Shown: positions 9,437 to 17,787 of the stretch, piece by piece | Layout of the letters: every line of letters begins with the position of its first letter | Position numbering within the stretch: position 1 is the first letter of the stretch | NCBI GenBank assembly: GCA_006247105.1 | Contig: CM016925.1 | Location: forward strand, 682,001-746,000 | DNA from: Giardia muris | Taxonomy: Eukaryota; Fornicata; Diplomonadida; Hexamitidae | Direction: 5' to 3' | Length of the DNA stretch: 64,000 nucleotides | Notes under the pieces: model-generated | Databases searched by the model: none | Told to the model about the DNA's origin: nothing | The model's input: the letters and a program-made list of their open reading frames with translations, nothing else | Translations under genes and position numbers: made by a program

Positions 9437-11170
9437 ATGTCGGCCACCAAAGGGAAGTCTCGACAGCAGCTCAAGATCGACATCGAGCAGACGATGACGA
9501 AGGTCGACGAGCTGCGGGCGGCCTTCAATAAGCGGTGGGAGGAGCTGAAGGACGCGCCTCCGAACGCCAAGGAGAAGGTCGAGCGTGCCATGCGTGCTGA
9601 GCTTGAGAAGCTCAAGCGGCATCGGAAGACCCTTCAGAGTTGGTTGGAAACCCCGGACCTTGCCACTATGTCGACCCGACTCCGGAACTATATCAGTGGT
9701 ATTGAGGCTGATATGCAGCGTTATTACATCCATGAGCGTGAGGCAAAGACAAAGCAGTTCTCCAATGCTGCCTTGAGCGGTGAGGATGAGCGTGTGGGAC
9801 CTCGTGCTTCCATGCGAGCTTGGCTTGATCTATGTATGACTGAGATTAGTAACCGTCTGGATAGCTTGAATGAGCAACTGGATGAGATTCAGTCGAGCCT
9901 TGGAGGAAGGAAGAGTGGTCGTGGAGCACGGGTGAATATGCTCAGTAGTCAAATAGATCTTCTAACACAACATCGAGATTCCCTCGATGAGGTCATTCAG
10001 GCGTATTCTGAGCAATATATCCAACATACAGACATCGAGGCTCTTCTAAAGAACGAGCTTGAGGAGGTACTTGCGTGTTGCAAAGAAGAACGGGAGGTTA
10101 TGTATGGTGCTGTCATCTATGAGGATATTATCACTCAAATCAACACATATCGGGAATATGGACCGGAGGAACCACCTCCTGAAGTCTTGCCCGACCGCGT
10201 CGATATCGATGTCCCACTTACTCCTGCATCGAAGGATGGGTTTTCTAGCCGTGATGATCGTCTAGAAGAACTACCAGCGTCCGCTCCATCACCAGCTCCT
10301 GCAAGCCCTGCAATCTTGGATACAATTGGAGTATCTGTTCCTCAATCTGCCCCCATCATTACGCCCACTGTGACCTCAAAAACCGTTACTAATTCTACTC
10401 CTGATGCGGGTACTGCGGCTCTTAGACCACCTCTTCCAGGGACAGAACCGATCCGTATTCCTTTGGTCCCGAAAAAGTTTGTTCCTGATTATGCTATCCC
10501 TACCTTGTACGTCCCGAATCTACCCTATGCGACGATTTGTCTCTACACGGTGGACTTACCTCCATCCTTAAGCATCTGTTCTGCCCCACCAAACCACAAG
10601 GATGTTACCCCCGACCTTGAAGTTTTCGTACCTGGCCAGTCGCATTTCACTTCGACGAGCTCAAGTCCCGAGAAGCAAGCGAAGGAGCTTGCCTTGGCGG
10701 CTCGAGCGGTTGGAGAACAAGGGCTGATGTCCAAGCGTTTTGCCACCGCGCGTGGGAAGCCGACCTCTTACTTCAAGCATCGGTTAGTCCCAAAGCTCGC
10801 CTCAGAGTCCCAGCTCACACGGTTGAAGGTGGCTCAGAGTACGATCGCGGGATCTCGACGGATTGCTCCTGTCGAAGATGATACGTCCGATACCCAAGAA
10901 TCAGGGAGTAATACTTCAATCCTCATGGATGCGGCCCTTGAGACGCCCGACAAACATAATCATTCGAGTCTACTTCCAGACTTCTACGACGTACGTAGGC
11001 ATGGCCCAGGCTTTGCAATCCTTCCCGACTGGCATGACCGCATCGAGGCTGAGTGGTTCAAATGCCAATCTGATTCCACCTTACTCTGGCTCGTCAGGAA
11101 CCGTCAGGACCGCTTCCGTGACTTTGCCGCATCGGTATTAAAGGGACGGAACTATAAATTTGAGAACTAG
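9437..11170 (+). CDS. CCR4-NOT complex subunit NOT3/NOT5
   Basis: The 577-residue product resembles NOT3/NOT5, a scaffold subunit of the CCR4-NOT deadenylase complex that shortens mRNA poly(A) tails in the cytoplasm. The N-terminal Not3 coiled coil is clear: LKIDIEQTMTKVDELRAAFN, then APPNAKEKVERAMRAELEKL, HRKTLQSWLETPDL and HEREAKTKQFSN, in the same order as the yeast and human proteins. Residues about 240-480 are Pro/Ser/Thr-rich and disordered. The normal C-terminal NOT box is not obvious; the last 60 residues (LLPDFYDVRRHGPGFAILPD and onward) may be a diverged form. The frame reaches back to ATG 9365 inside eL13, but I chose ATG 9437 because the Not3 domain begins just after it. It ends with TAG. 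Confidence 0.85.
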   Translation: MSATKGKSRQQLKIDIEQTMTKVDELRAAFNKRWEELKDAPPNAKEKVERAMRAELEKLKRHRKTLQSWLETPDLATMSTRLRNYISGIEADMQRYYIHEREAKTKQFSNAALSGEDERVGPRASMRAWLDLCMTEISNRLDSLNEQLDEIQSSLGGRKSGRGARVNMLSSQIDLLTQHRDSLDEVIQAYSEQYIQHTDIEALLKNELEEVLACCKEEREVMYGAVIYEDIITQINTYREYGPEEPPPEVLPDRVDIDVPLTPASKDGFSSRDDRLEELPASAPSPAPASPAILDTIGVSVPQSAPIITPTVTSKTVTNSTPDAGTAALRPPLPGTEPIRIPLVPKKFVPDYAIPTLYVPNLPYATICLYTVDLPPSLSICSAPPNHKDVTPDLEVFVPGQSHFTSTSSSPEKQAKELALAARAVGEQGLMSKRFATARGKPTSYFKHRLVPKLASESQLTRLKVAQSTIAGSRRIAPVEDDTSDTQESGSNTSILMDAALETPDKHNHSSLLPDFYDVRRHGPGFAILPDWHDRIEAEWFKCQSDSTLLWLVRNRQDRFRDFAASVLKGRNYKFEN

Positions 11171-11191
11171 AGAGGGACGATGTGTGATGGA

Positions 11192-14100
11192 TCATTGGTT
11201 CTCAGCGCATCCTAATACATGGACGGTCGCGACAATCTCTCGCATGTCTACCTCACAGGGTACGACCGTCGTGATCAACTGAATCGAACCTTCGATACGT
11301 GCGACCTGGCTCGGTAATAGAGTTCGATTCTGGTTTCTAGCAAGCTCTTCTATCATGGCATCACGAGCAGCATACATGAGAGGCTCGCAGAAGACACCGC
11401 GATGATCTAATAGCCAGACAAGATCGAGTCTCTCAACTACCGCACGGAACTGTTGGAACATTTGGACAAACGCGTGGTAACGATCCGAGAAGGATGTGAT
11501 CCCGGGGAAGGTGACGTAGTCCGGCTGTGCCGCGATATCCTCAGCGATTCCACGAGATACGTCCGAAATCGTTTGTAGACGAAGCTCCAATAAGATGAAG
11601 CAGATGAGCTTATGGATGATGGCGTCCAGGTTCCGTGTCCATTGCAGCTTGGAGAGCACATCTGGGCTGAACGCACCAGTGAGGAATGTATACACAAGTA
11701 AACAAGCCTGAAGGCTGTACATGGCCGGCGCGAAGGCTGAGCCACTAGCAAGAAGCTGGACCGGTGCTTCTTCTCCTAACGTGAGAGTCGATGCGCTGAC
11801 ATCGCTCTCGTTACGGTGATGTCCTGGAGTATGGACGAGATTCTTCACAAGACCTTCAACTGCGTCCCCATGGCCAACTGTTGAGAAAGCAGACGTACTG
11901 AATGAGTGTGATGAACGCGGAGACGGAGTGTTCAGATTTGTTGATCGGGCACTAAGTCCTGCAGCCTTCATCCGTTGTGAAGCCGTTTGAGAATACTCCG
12001 ACGATACAGTCCTCTTCCCGGTAAGTGATGCAATGGTCGCTAGGATGTGCTCAGGCTCTGCCGTTACGTTCGTTCGTTGTGGTGATCGAATGGAGATGAA
12101 GGACTCAAGCTTTGTGGCACAAAGGTTCTCGTTGAGGGCCTTCGCTGTTGCCTGATTGAAACATCCTCCATTGACATAGGCACGAACGTTTGTCTCGTAA
12201 GATGCAAGGATCTGGGTCAAACGTGATGGTGCTGTTTGCTGGCAGAAGAGAAGGGCATAGCTACAAATATTTTTATAATGCGTATCTAGTTTCTGGCAAA
12301 TTCGTCGGAGGAAGGAACTACAGATGTTCTCAACGAGTGCTGGGCCGTACTCTGCGAAGTACTTGTATGAGATATTTGCGAATAGGGAAAGCTTGTGGAG
12401 ATAATTGAAAACGGGCTGAAGAAGGTAAAAGGCTGAAACCCGCACCTGTCCCAGCTGGTCTATGAGGCGTTCGGTCCATGGTTCGCCGGAAAACGTCACT
12501 CGAGGTGTCTCACGGGCGCCCTGTAGTGCCATTATGGCGCACTGCGACGAGCTGACAACTGACGCACAGATCGCAAGGTTCTCCAGGGGGACGAGGGAGA
12601 ACATGTCCTTCCCAGCACTGGTCGTAGCATCCCAAAAGGCCTGGCGCAAGCCATTGAAGGCAGAACGGAAGACGTCGTCTATGATCTCAATTCGGATTAA
12701 CGGGTTAAGTAGGCGATTGCAATAAAAGAAGGACAGAAGATACTTCTCTATGTAGAATGCATGCCAGAAGCTTGGAATGAGTCGCACCCCGGTCTCTGGT
12801 TCATGGGTTGTTGATCGATGTACAGTCCAATCGAGTGAAAAGAGAGATCCTTTGAACACCGTGGCTTCTCGTTTCTGCGTCTGTAACCCACTTCGGAAGA
12901 ACGTCCTCCCAGCATCTGCGTTTGCATCTCGGGTATAACCGAGTTCCGTCGGAGTACATGCACAAAGCTCTGCAACGTGTAGAACCGCTGTCTCATAAAT
13001 GACCCCCATGAGTCCAAGAATGCCAGGAGAGTAGAGACGCCAGAAGTTATCCAATGAGACTAGAATGTTCATATCCGATAACGGCTCGGTTGGAGACTGT
13101 GACATAAGATTTCCTGTGTGGCGAGGAATCTCTTGGGCCGTTGCTAGTGCGTAGGAGGTGGATGGGACACGAGTCAAGGTATTTGTCTGCACTTCACCAA
13201 AATCGAGGTAGATACCATATATTCGACGGACAAGACGTAGAAAGGCTGAGGTGGTATGTATCGTTGGCTTTGTTGCAGCCTGATCCGAACTGGCATCGGC
13301 TTGCGCCAGAAAGTGTTGCACTGATATCTGAATAGATAAATAAAAGAATAGGAGATTAATGGCGACTACGTTAGCGGTGGTGAGGTACGCATGCACGGTT
13401 TCAGTGAGAAGAGAAGGATTTGCGACCTCAAGAATGGAAAGAGGAGGTGGTCCGAGTGCACTGAAGGGAGTGACAAGAAGTGTTCTAAGCTGGCCAACGT
13501 GACTGTTGTTCCGAAGGTCTATGGAATCCATATATGCGGAGGAATGTGGAGCGTACTCAGCCTTCGAACTGTCTTCGTCACGCCCAGAACCCCCACGACG
13601 TGGCGCCTTCTTCATCTCACATTCTGTATAGTACTTGGCAAGACTAGAAGAGAGGTTATCAAAAACCCCACGTAAGACACGCTTGAGAATCGAGACGGAA
13701 CCCTGTTCGATATCAGCCTGGCGGACTAACGCTAAGCTATGTCCCAGAAGGAGGCTATACAACTCACCTGATAAATCAACGACGGTCGAAGACCTAAGAA
13801 GGGTCTCTCGTTCTGGTAGAATCGCTAAAAGTGGATTAGCCCTGATTGCAGCATCGTAAAGGATTCCAAGAGAACTCGAGAAGGCCGTAAGTAAGTCTGT
13901 CGTATTGCATGCACGAGCTACAATGCCTCGAAGACAGAAACAGAGTTCCGTGTACGAGAAGCTTTCCAAGGCAATGGACATGGGCGCGGAACGATAAGTC
14001 ATGCGGCAGGGAAGGGCAACCTCAGCATCACGGCCTCCAAAGAGAACGGCCGATATCTGATAACGAAGTTGATACTCAAGACGCTCCCGTATTTCCTGGA

Positions 14101-14719
14101 GCTCCTCGGAAAGAGCCTCGTCTCCCGGAAAGGCGTTTCGAAGCGTACGTAACGTGTATGTCGAGATACTATACACTAGCCCAGCGTTTGGGAGGTCGTG
14201 TTGGGAGATGAGTTGATCTATGAGTGCTGTCGTGGCCTTCAAAGCGACGAGAGAGCGAGCAACATTGATGGCGTCCTCGAGACGCTTCTTTCGTTCCAGT
14301 AAGGCGCGAATCTCGTCATTTGCAGAGAGAATGCTAGCGAAGGTGTCATCACCTGCCTGGATGATGTGATCCAGGCGCAGGGAGTCCGCCTTGAGGTTTG
14401 AGATGGCTGTCTGTAGGCTAGGGAAGAGAGAAGTGTACTCGACGATACCTGGGCCATAAGTCTGCGCAAGGAACTGAACAATCTGGGCCAAACCTTCGAG
14501 GATAGTCTCGGTCGGCTTGTGGCGGAAGTTAGTCTGACCTACAAAGGCTTGTGGACGAAGAGATGCGTCCGACTTCAAGATCGAATAGAGGGCTTCCAGT
14601 GGACAGAATGGAGGGAGCGCTCGAAGAGAGTCAACTGTTGGAGCCAGGTATCTATCAGCGTTCTGGATCGACCGAAGCCGTGCATAGGTTCCTTTTGCAG
14701 CATCAAGGGAGTTCAGCAT
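11192..14719 (-). CDS. Large helical protein, possibly a vesicle-tethering (Vps54/COG-type) subunit
   Basis: The product is 1,175 residues from ATG 14719 (MLNSLDAAKGTYARLRSIQN). Upstream in-frame ATGs would require overlapping the divergent SF3A3 gene and lack the AT-rich leader, so I rejected them. The N-terminal third (residues about 120-215) is a long helix followed by KATTALIDQLISQHDLPNAG and a short helical repeat. This resembles the start of CATCHR tethering subunits such as Vps54, Vps50 and COG proteins, which dock transport vesicles at Golgi or endosomes. The rest is helical and Leu-rich, with a Ser/Thr-rich loop at about residues 880-960. Length and all-helical character fit this class, but the match is by eye only and an unrelated alpha-rod is possible. 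Confidence 0.4.
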   Translation of the reverse strand: MLNSLDAAKGTYARLRSIQNADRYLAPTVDSLRALPPFCPLEALYSILKSDASLRPQAFVGQTNFRHKPTETILEGLAQIVQFLAQTYGPGIVEYTSLFPSLQTAISNLKADSLRLDHIIQAGDDTFASILSANDEIRALLERKKRLEDAINVARSLVALKATTALIDQLISQHDLPNAGLVYSISTYTLRTLRNAFPGDEALSEELQEIRERLEYQLRYQISAVLFGGRDAEVALPCRMTYRSAPMSIALESFSYTELCFCLRGIVARACNTTDLLTAFSSSLGILYDAAIRANPLLAILPERETLLRSSTVVDLSGELYSLLLGHSLALVRQADIEQGSVSILKRVLRGVFDNLSSSLAKYYTECEMKKAPRRGGSGRDEDSSKAEYAPHSSAYMDSIDLRNNSHVGQLRTLLVTPFSALGPPPLSILEVANPSLLTETVHAYLTTANVVAINLLFFYLSIQISVQHFLAQADASSDQAATKPTIHTTSAFLRLVRRIYGIYLDFGEVQTNTLTRVPSTSYALATAQEIPRHTGNLMSQSPTEPLSDMNILVSLDNFWRLYSPGILGLMGVIYETAVLHVAELCACTPTELGYTRDANADAGRTFFRSGLQTQKREATVFKGSLFSLDWTVHRSTTHEPETGVRLIPSFWHAFYIEKYLLSFFYCNRLLNPLIRIEIIDDVFRSAFNGLRQAFWDATTSAGKDMFSLVPLENLAICASVVSSSQCAIMALQGARETPRVTFSGEPWTERLIDQLGQVRVSAFYLLQPVFNYLHKLSLFANISYKYFAEYGPALVENICSSFLRRICQKLDTHYKNICSYALLFCQQTAPSRLTQILASYETNVRAYVNGGCFNQATAKALNENLCATKLESFISIRSPQRTNVTAEPEHILATIASLTGKRTVSSEYSQTASQRMKAAGLSARSTNLNTPSPRSSHSFSTSAFSTVGHGDAVEGLVKNLVHTPGHHRNESDVSASTLTLGEEAPVQLLASGSAFAPAMYSLQACLLVYTFLTGAFSPDVLSKLQWTRNLDAIIHKLICFILLELRLQTISDVSRGIAEDIAAQPDYVTFPGITSFSDRYHAFVQMFQQFRAVVERLDLVWLLDHRGVFCEPLMYAARDAMIEELARNQNRTLLPSQVARIEGSIQLITTVVPCEVDMREIVATVHVLGCAENQ

Positions 14720-14723
14720 TTTA
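14720..14723. promoter_or_regulatory. Four-base gap between divergent start codons
   Basis: The sequence CATTTTAATG holds the minus-strand ATG (14717-14719), the four bases ttta, and the plus-strand ATG (14724). Any core promoter for either gene must therefore lie inside the neighbour's coding region or be this AT-rich initiator itself. Confidence 0.45.
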
Positions 14724-15959
14724 ATGAGTGATATACAGCAAGCTATGGAACTGGTCACAGTGCTCCGAGCCGCCTTCATCATTGTCACGGGGGACATCGT
14801 CGACTCATACGAGGCTCAAGTGATACGTGAAAGCATACTGACTCAACTCACGTCTCTTATTGCAGAGGTATGTGAATACCTTCGGAAAGCCGTCGGAGTG
14901 ATTACTCGTGAAGGGCTACAGGAAATAACGCGACGATTCAAGGGAACAGAGAAGCCATCAACCGAGAGAGTCTGCTCCTTGTTACGTGAGGAACTGGAGG
15001 ATATCATTAGGGGGGCCAATAATACCCTATTCTACCGTGTACTAGATATCGAGGCTCCTTATAGGGCGTATGCTGCCCATACGCCCATTGACTTTGCCAC
15101 GTATTTACAGACCTTGCCAGAGATTTGTCGTTCTGGGCTTGAGACTACCGTATTGCAGGACATATACGATAGGCTGGCTGCGGGCTATGTGAGAACCAAT
15201 CCTAATGGGAAGTTTGTCCTCATTAAGAAGGAGGCGGAACTACGTGCGATATATCTCGTTTACATTGAGGATTTGGCCGAGAATGGTCTATATTGTCGCG
15301 CTTGTGACCTAAGTGTGGCATCAGCGCAAGAGTTTGAGGAGCATCTTCAAGGGAGAAGACACAAGGCTAATATGAAGAAGAAAAGCAAGCCTGATGTTTA
15401 TCAATCAAAAGGATATAAGCGTTTCAGACTTGAAGAGTTGATAGCCCTGATGCATGAGGGATTGAAGGCGGTGTTATTGGGGACGATCCAGATCCAAGCC
15501 ACACAACCATCTCCTTCTATAGGACAGGGGATACATGATTATAGTTACGTTCTTCCACGTGTCGAGGAGTATGTGAAAGCTTTAATCGGTGCAGCCCTCA
15601 ACTTCTATACGAGACGTGTCCGGAATCAGATATATGTTGCACTCGAGGCTATAATGCAACGTCCACCTCCACAACGTGTACCAGCGATATTGGAGCAGAA
15701 AAGGTATATCAACCGGAATACTGGGGAGGTGGTTCCTAGGTGGCAATACGAAGCTCAAGGACTCGCTAAACGCTACCATTGCGAAGTTTGTGGTAGGAAA
15801 AACTATTATGGTCCTCAAACCTTCTCGAGACACTTCCTAACGCGTTTGCACCGTGCAGGCCTCAGCACCTTGGGTGTCCCAACAGAACAGCATCCCCACT
15901 TCCGTGGCCTGAGTAGAATAGCTGATGTCCGGCTACTCTTGGCAAAACTATCGAAATAG
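14724..15959 (+). CDS. SF3A3: Splicing factor 3a subunit 3 (SF3A3 / Prp9)
   Basis: This 411-residue protein is the SF3a60 subunit, part of the U2 snRNP that recognises the intron branch site in the nucleus. Two zinc fingers support this. The first is a C2H2 matrin-type finger at about residues 190-215 (YCRACDLSVASAQEFEEH, with the His pair completed by GRRHKA). The second is the C-terminal SF3a60 finger at about 352-380 (YHCEVCGRKNYYGPQTFSRH, then HRAG), followed by the family's GVPTEQHPHFRGLSRIADV tail. The segment before that finger (TGEVVPRWQYEAQGLAKRY) matches the WDGKPIPYWLY region of human SF3A3. It is shorter than the human protein (about 500 residues). The partner subunit SF3A2 is encoded in the same window at 43746-44387. 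The stop is TAG. Confidence 0.93.
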   Translation: MSDIQQAMELVTVLRAAFIIVTGDIVDSYEAQVIRESILTQLTSLIAEVCEYLRKAVGVITREGLQEITRRFKGTEKPSTERVCSLLREELEDIIRGANNTLFYRVLDIEAPYRAYAAHTPIDFATYLQTLPEICRSGLETTVLQDIYDRLAAGYVRTNPNGKFVLIKKEAELRAIYLVYIEDLAENGLYCRACDLSVASAQEFEEHLQGRRHKANMKKKSKPDVYQSKGYKRFRLEELIALMHEGLKAVLLGTIQIQATQPSPSIGQGIHDYSYVLPRVEEYVKALIGAALNFYTRRVRNQIYVALEAIMQRPPPQRVPAILEQKRYINRNTGEVVPRWQYEAQGLAKRYHCEVCGRKNYYGPQTFSRHFLTRLHRAGLSTLGVPTEQHPHFRGLSRIADVRLLLAKLSK

Positions 15960-16063
15960 GTATATAGACCGACAAGAAGTTCTCCCTCTCCCTCATTCCG
16001 TTCCCTCTTTTTCCTTACCATCACCGCTTTACTCTTCACGGCTTCAAGAGAGAACAGGAGGGC
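15960..16063. other. Intergenic spacer between convergent genes
   Basis: This 104-bp spacer separates the ends of SF3A3 and the IFT20-like gene. It is pyrimidine-rich on the plus strand (ctctccctctccctcattcc). No gene or structure is evident. Confidence 0.5.
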
Positions 16064-16555
16064 TTAGCTGGAACATCCGCCGAAGACCTCCGTGATCGCC
16101 GTTCGCGTCTGCTGGCTTGTTTGCTGAAAGGCATCAATGGCAGCGTTCTCAAAACGAAGAATCTCTAACTTCGAGTTTGCCAATGACGCCTTAATGTTCG
16201 CCATGCTTGTGGCGCTACTCAACGCGGCTTCGCGACCGGCCTGGCCGATGGCTAAGCTCAAGGCGAATCTACGACGCGCCTCGACCTCAGTGACAACACT
16301 TTGGACAATATCGAGGACGGATTCTGACGACTTGTTGAAAGCGTCAAGTGTCTGCTTATACTTTGCTGCCGTGTCCACGATCTCATCAGCGCGCTCCCGC
16401 TGCTCGGCGCGTAGGATTCGGGCCCGTTGATCGTCGTCGAATACGACCAACTCCTCTTCCATGATTTTCACTCCGAAAGCCTTATTAAGAAGAGAGGTAC
16501 CAGGAGGTGGAAGCCTTTCTCCTGTCTCTGCTAGGAAGGGGGATACCGAGCCCAT
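16064..16555 (-). CDS. Small coiled-coil protein resembling IFT20
   Basis: The product is 163 residues from ATG 16555 (MGSVSPFLAETGERL). The frame continues 30 bp upstream only to a GTG, and the chosen ATG follows an AT-rich tatatcttatct. Residues about 45-155 form one long amphipathic helix. Its pattern (ADEIVDTAAKYKQTLDAFNK, VSSVVTEVEARR-like heptads, then FENAAIDAFQQTSQQ) resembles IFT20, a small coiled-coil subunit of the IFT-B complex that carries cargo into cilia. Size (IFT20 is about 130 residues) and layout agree, but coiled coils align easily by chance. It lies 37 bp downstream of the MYST gene on the same strand. An unrelated coiled-coil protein is the main alternative. Confidence 0.45.
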   Translation of the reverse strand: MGSVSPFLAETGERLPPPGTSLLNKAFGVKIMEEELVVFDDDQRARILRAEQRERADEIVDTAAKYKQTLDAFNKSSESVLDIVQSVVTEVEARRRFALSLAIGQAGREAALSSATSMANIKASLANSKLEILRFENAAIDAFQQTSQQTRTAITEVFGGCSS

Positions 16556-16592
16556 AGATAAGATATACTGCTCATCGCTCGTCACTCAGCAC

Positions 16593-17726
16593 TCATTGAT
16601 TTGGTTGCGATAACATCGGACTAGGCGCCCAATGTAGATACTTGGGATCCAAATGGTGGATATTACGCTCCTCGTCGTACTCGAAGCAGTCGCTCAAGTA
16701 GGTGAGGACGCTTTCGGGAAGGTGGATCGCCGTCTTCCCAACCGGGTCACCAACCAAGATGTTGAAGTACTGCATCGCCTCCCGGATGTTCTCGAGCGTG
16801 AACATAGTCTTCTTGCTGATTTCAAGTAGACTGATCTCGTTGGTACTGGTCTTTGCCAGGACCTCGGAGATCTTTCGTCGCCAATAACGCATATAAGTGA
16901 CCGCACCAAGGTCCGAAAGGGGTAATTCTGGGCCACCAAGACGCCTTTCGCGCGCACTGATGATATATGATAGTTCGATCATGAGGTTTCCATACCCTCG
17001 CTTCTGGAAGCATGGTAGGGTCATTATACAGCTCAGGTTGTTATGGGACGCCTTCTCCTTTGAGAAGAACCCCACGAAATGATAACTGTCGTCCCCAGAC
17101 TCAAGGCCTGTCTTCGCATACAATACGTAAAAGTAGAAGATGTCAGTATCGGTTTGAAGAGACTTGTGCTGTAAGAAGAAGCGCGCGATAAGGCAGATGT
17201 TGCGGCAATAGTTCAGCTGTGCACACCCATTAACCTCGAAGAAGCAAACCCGATCATCCTTATAGATCAGGTCTCCAGGAGGCCGGCGACATGTACAACG
17301 ACGGAGGTGCGACTCGTATGCGCGCTCGGAGGCCATCATGTTGCAACAGAACTCGCAGACGTACAGCGTCCCTGTCTTGTTGAACTCCTTCGGGACCGGG
17401 GAAAAGTACCAGGGGATCATGGAGAATTCCCCAAAGACGACGGTCTCGACGTTTCGGGGCGTGGGAAGGTCACTGTTGTGAAGTAATCCCCATTCGGATG
17501 GGTACTCCTTTTGGGCCTTCTCCTCATCAACGAGCGTGGTGGCGTCTACGGGGTACCAATCTGCCAGGCGGGCGTTGTAACCAGCGAAGTGCAAATGGTA
17601 TTCGACATGGCCATCGACCTCTCGACGGTCACAAACCCGCGCGAGCCGAAGCCTGGAGGCGTCGATATCCATATCCTCGCGGCAATGCGCAAGGACGTAG
17701 GCTCCCTTCGGGATATGGGCTCCCAT
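16593..17726 (-). CDS. MYST-family histone acetyltransferase (Esa1/Tip60-like)
   Basis: This 377-residue protein would acetylate lysines on histone H4 and other chromatin proteins using acetyl-CoA. Domains in order are a chromo/Tudor-knot barrel at about residues 5-80 (VEYHLHFAGYNARLADWYPV), the MYST C2HC zinc finger at about 120-145 (VCEFCCNMMASERAYESH followed by C), and the acetyltransferase core. The active-site cysteine is about Cys233 in SCIMTLPCFQ, the acetyl-CoA loop is QKRGYGNLMIELSY, and the general-base glutamate is about Glu267 in GGPELPLSDLG. The layout is the minimal Esa1/Tip60 form. I chose ATG 17726 because the only in-frame extension upstream is a TTG at 17744. Confidence 0.94.
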   Translation of the reverse strand: MGAHIPKGAYVLAHCREDMDIDASRLRLARVCDRREVDGHVEYHLHFAGYNARLADWYPVDATTLVDEEKAQKEYPSEWGLLHNSDLPTPRNVETVVFGEFSMIPWYFSPVPKEFNKTGTLYVCEFCCNMMASERAYESHLRRCTCRRPPGDLIYKDDRVCFFEVNGCAQLNYCRNICLIARFFLQHKSLQTDTDIFYFYVLYAKTGLESGDDSYHFVGFFSKEKASHNNLSCIMTLPCFQKRGYGNLMIELSYIISARERRLGGPELPLSDLGAVTYMRYWRRKISEVLAKTSTNEISLLEISKKTMFTLENIREAMQYFNILVGDPVGKTAIHLPESVLTYLSDCFEYDEERNIHHLDPKYLHWAPSPMLSQPNQ

Positions 17727-17787
17727 TCGATTCGTGGGGTCCAAAAAAATGGGCCTGATTAGAACAATAGAGCGATTTACATGGCAC

